Source: Acidobacteriota bacterium
GTDB lineage: Bacteria > Acidobacteriota > UBA6911 > RPQK01 > JAPXNP01
DNA length: 15,122 nucleotides
Assembly: GCA_030614585.1 (NCBI GenBank)
Contig: JAUWTT010000033.1
Location: forward strand, 1 to 15,122
Direction of reading: 5' to 3'
The notes under the pieces are model-generated. The model ran no database searches, had not been told where the DNA came from, and saw only the letters and a program-made list of their open reading frames with translations. This document shows, piece by piece, positions 12,588 to 15,122 of this stretch (within the stretch, counting starts at the first letter, position 1; each line of letters begins with the position of its first letter). The position numbers and the translations under genes were made by a program.

Positions 12588-14912
12588 CTAGTTGTAGTAA
12601 AGCAAATTGCTCTCCGACCATTCTTCGGTCAGTTCTTTCAGAAAAGGTCCCGGAGTATCGTTGCTATGGTCCTGCATGACTTGCAGTTTCAGCTCCATGT
12701 CCTCGATTGGCGTTTTGTAGAGGAAAGGTGTCTCCTGCCTCTCCGTTACCCGGAAGAAAGGGACTCTGCTGGTACGAAGCAGACGCAGCCAGTCCTTTGT
12801 GTTGTCAATCTCCGCCCGGATTGCACTCTTCAAGAGTTGACGGTTCGTTTCCGGATTGCCCTGTTTCAGCAACCAGTTGTTGATGGCCAACTGGGATTCG
12901 AATAGGTTGCGCACTGTTTTTTCCCGATAGAGGAATCCCAGCAAGCGGTCCCGCTGGTCCTCGATTACCGGTGGGGCCGAGGGACCCAACGCCCGGTTGA
13001 GGATTTCGATCGCTTGTGTCAGCTTTGGAAGCATCTTCTCATCGTACGCCCTGACTGCACGAGCAAGGTCTTCCTCCTCGTACATCCGAATACCACCCTC
13101 GAAGACAATATTAGGACGGGCTATATCCCAGGGAAGAGTGAAGAGTGCCCGTTCCCAGGCAATTCGTTCAGTTTCGCTGAGCAGTGTGATATCAGGTACC
13201 ACAGGCCGGGTTAGCCAACGGGCCTGGGTCTGTGCGGCTCCTGCATGGTACCAGTTCAGCTGAGGCCATACCTCCAAAGCTTCCTCGGCTGCGTTCCAGG
13301 CCTGAACCAGGAGCCTGGCTGACTTTTCGTCTCCATCGCACCAGTGGGTTGCAGTCTCAAGAAGAAACCGGTCCAGATCCTCGACTTTGCCTCGTATCAA
13401 CTCGGAGTAGAGTTCCTGGGTCACGTTGTAGGGGCACAGAGTGCCCGGAAAGATGCCCCCTTGTGAGAAAATCTTTTTCAGTTCGAGTTTCTCGAGGCCG
13501 GCGAATTTCTTGACCAGTACCGATGGTCGGGTGATTCCGATAATCGGTTCGGTTTCCCAGGAAGATGAGACTCCTATCGAAGCATAGGGTTCGACGCCTA
13601 CTGCTCTGTCATCGATCACATACTGCTCACGTTCTCCGAATTCGCCACCTTTGATGGCTCGGTCGCCTAAGATGTGAGCGAGGGTTGCTCCTTCCGGCAT
13701 GGATGCGGCGATCTCTTTCCGTTCGTCGTCTCCGTATTCCCAGTCTATCTTCATGATCACTTCAAATTCAGGGTTGATCTTCCGTCCGGCATCCAGGATG
13801 GAACCGGCAAAATCGCCTGCCATCCGGCCCAATGTCTTGGATCGCGCCAGATAGGAACCGTTGGGCCCGAAGTAGAGCCTTCGAGCGAAGGGAAGTCCAG
13901 AGCCGCTGTCCTGAGTCCAGAAGACGAAATAGCGCAGGTCGGGCACTTCGGCCATGAGGTTGCTGATCGATTCAGCGTAATGTTCCAGTACCTTGGGATT
14001 GGCGATATCGAGCGCATATCGCGGCTGAAGGCTCCGGCCGGGATGGTCAATCCGGGAACCCCTGAGCTCGGGGTAGCGGTCAAAAACCTCTTCGGCGACA
14101 CCGCGCGGCTCGTAACAGACAAATCCGGGTTTTAGACCGTACCGGCGTGCCAGCCTGGTGGCTGACTTGAGATCGGCAAGGTTTGCAGCCAGTTCATCCT
14201 GCGGGTAGATCCCCTCGGTCAGTGAACTCTCCACAAAAGCATCCAGCGCCGGTGCATAGCTCATATACCAGGCATAGGAATCATGGGGGAACTTACGGTG
14301 CAGAACATGGTAGCCTCCCGGGTCGGGATACCGGTTGATTTCCATCCCCGTATGGCCCAGCCGGGCGATGTCACGGACATGGCGCCGCCGATCGAAACCT
14401 TTAGAGAAGCGGTACCACTGGTTGAGCGAGTTGTCCCACATGGTAAACCGCTCTTCGAAGCGAAAACGGGAAAGCCGGTCAGTTTCGCGGCGGGGGTTCT
14501 CGATCCAGGCCAGGGCGGCATGGCAGACATTACGGGGTGTGCTGCCGGCAAAAAGCAGTCCATCCCCAACCTTCTTGACCAGTTCCCATTCCCGGTGTGC
14601 CGTAGGATCCGGTAACAGAGTAGCAGCCTCGGGATAAGCTTTCACTTCGCTACCCACGGCCAGCACGATCTCGCCGGACTCTATCTTTCCAGAGTGAGAA
14701 CGGTTGACAATGGCTGCGCCGGTCCTCTCCGCCAGTTCCTCGGCGGCCGTTTCCACAGGAAGAGCGCTCCCCGGTGGCAGGTACACCGTTTTTCCGGTCG
14801 GTAGTCCATAGACAGCGGATCCCGCCATTGACACCGCCTGTAACGCTACCACCGAACCGGCGGATTTCTTGAGGAAATGTCTGCGTGAAAGACTCGAACT
14901 CAGCTGTTTCAT
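12588..14912 (-). CDS. Tat-exported glycoside-hydrolase-like protein, GH20/GH67-type N-terminal domain
   Basis: The 774-residue product starts at ATG 14912 with GGAG 6 bases upstream. A strong Tat signal, SRRHFLKKSAG at 9-19, is followed by a hydrophobic stretch to about residue 36. Residues about 40-140 resemble the alpha/beta domain that precedes the barrel in GH20 and GH67 enzymes: LPPGSALPVETAAEELAERTG at the start and LLFAGSTPRNVCHAALAWIEN at the end. A TIM-barrel-like region runs from about 150 to 480, with FVCYEPRG (264-271) and FWTQDSGSG (331-339). Asp335 in the latter sits where related barrels carry catalytic residues. The C-terminal third is helical. It is probably a polysaccharide-active enzyme in the periplasm or outside the cell, but I cannot assign a family or substrate. 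It lies between the right-edge gene and the propeller gene on the minus strand. Confidence 0.8.
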   Translation of the reverse strand: MKQLSSSLSRRHFLKKSAGSVVALQAVSMAGSAVYGLPTGKTVYLPPGSALPVETAAEELAERTGAAIVNRSHSGKIESGEIVLAVGSEVKAYPEAATLLPDPTAHREWELVKKVGDGLLFAGSTPRNVCHAALAWIENPRRETDRLSRFRFEERFTMWDNSLNQWYRFSKGFDRRRHVRDIARLGHTGMEINRYPDPGGYHVLHRKFPHDSYAWYMSYAPALDAFVESSLTEGIYPQDELAANLADLKSATRLARRYGLKPGFVCYEPRGVAEEVFDRYPELRGSRIDHPGRSLQPRYALDIANPKVLEHYAESISNLMAEVPDLRYFVFWTQDSGSGLPFARRLYFGPNGSYLARSKTLGRMAGDFAGSILDAGRKINPEFEVIMKIDWEYGDDERKEIAASMPEGATLAHILGDRAIKGGEFGEREQYVIDDRAVGVEPYASIGVSSSWETEPIIGITRPSVLVKKFAGLEKLELKKIFSQGGIFPGTLCPYNVTQELYSELIRGKVEDLDRFLLETATHWCDGDEKSARLLVQAWNAAEEALEVWPQLNWYHAGAAQTQARWLTRPVVPDITLLSETERIAWERALFTLPWDIARPNIVFEGGIRMYEEEDLARAVRAYDEKMLPKLTQAIEILNRALGPSAPPVIEDQRDRLLGFLYREKTVRNLFESQLAINNWLLKQGNPETNRQLLKSAIRAEIDNTKDWLRLLRTSRVPFFRVTERQETPFLYKTPIEDMELKLQVMQDHSNDTPGPFLKELTEEWSESNLLYYN

Positions 14913-14949
14913 TTCTCACTCCAAAATGGTTTCATGAATCGTCATTACA

Positions 14950-15122
14950 TTACCGGGGAAGTTCGATCTGGAAGTGCCTGTTCTCCAATTGGATATACAA
15001 CAGATTCCCTTCTCTTCTTAATTGAGAATCGGAAGTCAGCGAACGCCGGTCATGGGATCCGTTGACAAAAACCACCACCGGAACGTAGGGGAGAACAGGT
15101 TCTTCACTCTGCCAGAAAGGAA
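14950..15122 (-). CDS. C-terminal end of an unrecognised protein (cut by window edge)
   Basis: One minus-strand frame is open from the window edge to a TAA at 14952-14950, giving 56 residues that end ENRHFQIELPR. The alternating pattern VLPYVPVVVFVNGS and LLYIQLENRHFQIEL predicts beta strands, as in the C-terminal beta-sandwich of many secreted carbohydrate-active proteins. It stops 37 bases before the start of the Tat-exported glycosidase-like gene, in the same direction, so the two are probably in one operon. Another frame is open for 28 codons from the edge but is shorter and less protein-like. The identity is unknown. Confidence 0.6.
   Translation of the reverse strand, partial: PFWQSEEPVLPYVPVVVFVNGSHDRRSLTSDSQLRREGNLLYIQLENRHFQIELPR

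Noticed and set aside
14983..15000. TTGTATATCC on the minus strand as a second GntR operator
   Set aside because: Only one half-site matches and it lies within the coding frame of the right-edge gene.
15035..15122. Alternative minus-strand frame open from the right edge for 28 codons
   Set aside because: It is shorter than the competing frame, ends far from the next gene, and its product lacks the regular strand pattern.

Overview
This 15.1 kb window looks like a sugar- or glycan-catabolism island from an environmental bacterium that secretes many carbohydrate-active proteins. Three things fit a Planctomycetota, Verrucomicrobiota or Lentisphaerota-like lineage, or an ecological analogue: Tat-type signal peptides on a Gfo/Idh/MocA oxidoreductase and on a glycosidase-like protein, a DUF4091 (GH123-like) protein, and a large GH20-like protein. 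The sequence alone does not settle the phylum. No rRNA, tRNA, CRISPR array or transposase gene was seen, and no gene-free stretch exceeds about 160 bases.

Left part (1-9417). A GntR/FadR-type repressor (minus strand, cut by the left edge) is divergent from a plus-strand series. That series is a 40-residue single-span membrane protein, a PutP-like sodium:solute symporter, a Gfo/Idh/MocA oxidoreductase with a Tat signal, a YtcJ-like metal-dependent amidohydrolase, a GH20-like glycosidase with an N-terminal signal peptide, and a divergent pyruvate kinase. The 120-base gap between the repressor and the small protein holds a 17-base perfect inverted repeat that overlaps a TATAAT box, a good candidate operator. 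The likely logic is that the repressor senses a small acid or sugar-acid metabolite, the symporter imports a substrate released outside the cytoplasm by the exported enzymes, and pyruvate kinase feeds the products into central metabolism. The substrate is not identified. The GH20-like enzyme hints at an N-acetylated amino sugar.

Middle part (9418-12151). A short degenerate CACCAAG-type repeat is followed by a small ribbon-helix-helix protein, whose 3' end overlaps by 16 bases the start of an 815-residue secreted DUF4091 protein. The last ~200 residues of that protein resemble a Cache/PDC-type sensor domain rather than an enzyme.

Right part (12141-15122). Three minus-strand genes converge on the DUF4091 gene. 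In transcription order they are the C-terminal end of an unrecognised protein (cut by the right edge), a 774-residue Tat-exported glycoside-hydrolase-like protein with a GH20/GH67-type N-terminal domain, and a 132-residue signal-peptide protein that looks like only the first part of a much larger beta-propeller.

The most unusual points are the tiny membrane protein in front of the symporter, the DUF4091-sensor fusion coupled to a toxin-less ribbon-helix-helix gene, the cysteine clusters in the exported oxidoreductase and the GH20-like enzyme, and the shortened propeller.
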